64,000 bases of DNA from Cytobacillus sp. FSL H8-0458 (GTDB lineage: Bacteria > Bacillota > Bacilli > Bacillales > Cytobacillaceae), in the NCBI RefSeq assembly GCF_038002165.1, contig NZ_JBBOBR010000001.1:4032001-4096000 (forward strand), in the 5' to 3' direction. Positions 61,724-64,000 of the stretch are shown piece after piece. Every line of letters begins with the position of its first letter. Positions within the stretch are counted from its first letter, which is position 1. The position numbers and the translations under genes were made by a program. The notes under the pieces were generated by a model that had not been told where the DNA came from, searched no databases, and was given only the letters and a program-made list of their open reading frames with translations.

Positions 61724-61753
61724 ATTATACATGATTTATGTAATTTCTTGCAA
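61724..61753 (-). promoter_or_regulatory. sigma-A promoter of the ctsR operon
   Basis: On the minus strand TTGCAA (61748-61753) and a perfect TATAAT (61724-61729) are 18 bases apart. Confidence 0.75.
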
Positions 61754-61772
61754 TTGGCGGGTATTAATAATT

Positions 61773-61798
61773 TTCCCCCATTTTTTGACTTCCCAAAC
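61773..61798 (-). promoter_or_regulatory. candidate sigma-B promoter of the ctsR operon
   Basis: On the minus strand GTTTGG (61793-61798) and GGGGAA (61773-61778) are 14 bases apart, close to the sigma-B pattern GTTTAA-N12-14-GGGTAT. The B. subtilis clpC operon has a sigma-B promoter at the same place. Confidence 0.5.
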
Positions 61799-61989
61799 CT
61801 GATAATGGAAGTTAATGTCGATAACAATATATTTTTGGATGGGCGGGTTTGTGCTTGGTTGGGGGAAGTTTTTTTGGATGATAGTTGATGTGTATGGATT
61901 GATTGTTCTTTGGATCGAGGATGTCAAAGCTGGATGGAGCTGCTGGGATGTATGCTGTTCTTAGATTCTTTGAAGATGGGGTGGTGCGA

Positions 61990-62072
61990 CTTATCTCGCA
62001 TGTTTGGAGATTTATTTCGCATGATTGAAGATTTATCTAGCATGTTTTGGAGTTTATCTCACATGGCACATT
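61990..62072. repeat. four-unit 21-bp tandem repeat
   Basis: Units start at 61990, 62011, 62032 and 62053 and follow the pattern TTATCTCGCATGTTTGGAGA with a few changes; the last is partial. On the plus strand the period is seven codons. The 61828-62128 stretch around it has no other gene or site I can support. Confidence 0.75.
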
Positions 62073-62127
62073 TTTTCTTTGCAATTAAAAGAAGAGTCCA
62101 ATTGATTCAGATACCTATCATTCCACA

Positions 62128-62157
62128 CAAAAAAGAGCACCCATCAGGTGCTCTTTC
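62128..62157 (-). terminator. rRNA operon terminator
   Basis: On the minus strand AAAGAGCACC pairs with GGTGCTCTTT and runs into T6, just after 5S rRNA. Confidence 0.95.
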
Positions 62158-62161
62158 ATTT

Positions 62162-62279
<118 letters not shown>

Positions 62280-62358
62280 TATTTGGTTGAAGAAACTTCG
62301 TTCCCTCAAAACTAGATAATGTATGAAGAAGCATTTGCCGAGTAATTACCAATATGAC

Positions 62359-64000
<1,642 letters not shown>

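Overview
This window comes from a low-GC Gram-positive endospore former of the family Bacillaceae. The evidence is the Bacillus-type gene order, with the S10-spc-alpha ribosomal cluster, rpoBC and sigH-ctsR-clpC in one block. Spore genes (gerD, cwlD, sigH) are present, as are a Cys T-box, L10 and L13 r-protein leaders and a CtsR operator. Protein similarity, judged from memory, suggests Bacillus sensu lato (a Cytobacillus/Neobacillus/Mesobacillus-like genome); no species call is possible. Every gene except gerD is on the minus strand, so the block reads from right to left.

Layout from right (upstream) to left (downstream). The 3' part of a 23S rRNA gene and a complete 5S rRNA gene end an rRNA operon (62162-64000). 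Then come the ctsR-mcsA-mcsB-clpC stress operon, radA-disA, the PIN/TRAM protein YacL, ispD-ispF, gltX, a Cys T-box, cysE-cysS-mrnC-rlmB-rae1, sigH, rpmGB-secE-nusG, rplK-rplA, rplJ-rplL, ybxB, rpoB-rpoC, rplGB-rpsL-rpsG-fusA-tuf, and the long S10-spc-alpha cluster from rpsJ to rplQ. This cluster includes secY, adk, map, infA and rpoA. After it lie ecfA1-ecfA2-ecfT-truA, rplM-rpsI, a proline cluster proI-proB-proA, ybaK, cwlD, salA and, convergent, gerD.

Most of the block makes the translation and transcription machinery: 33 ribosomal proteins, EF-Tu, EF-G, IF-1, and RNA polymerase alpha, beta and beta'. It also holds secretion (SecY, SecE), proteostasis (McsB arginine kinase with ClpC and CtsR), DNA integrity (DisA, RadA), amino-acyl tRNA supply (CysS, GltX), cysteine, proline and isoprenoid precursor synthesis, and vitamin uptake (ECF module). 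Conserved promoters, terminators, T-box and leaders divide the block into transcription units, and I list them with positions.

The parts that standard gene annotation does not explain are intergenic. A dispersed hairpin family occurs at least six times: about 3303-3668 (two copies, one inserted in the other), 11748-11873, 40143-40201, 42386-42508, 43254-43295 and 52809-52933. Its full-length copies show compensatory base changes in the stems and a conserved GTTCTTT apical loop. One copy supplies the stop codon of rplA. A four-unit 21-bp tandem repeat lies between ctsR and the rRNA operon. The proI-proB-proA cluster sits where B. subtilis has ybaJ and has no T-box. I found no phage, CRISPR, intact insertion sequence or tRNA gene.
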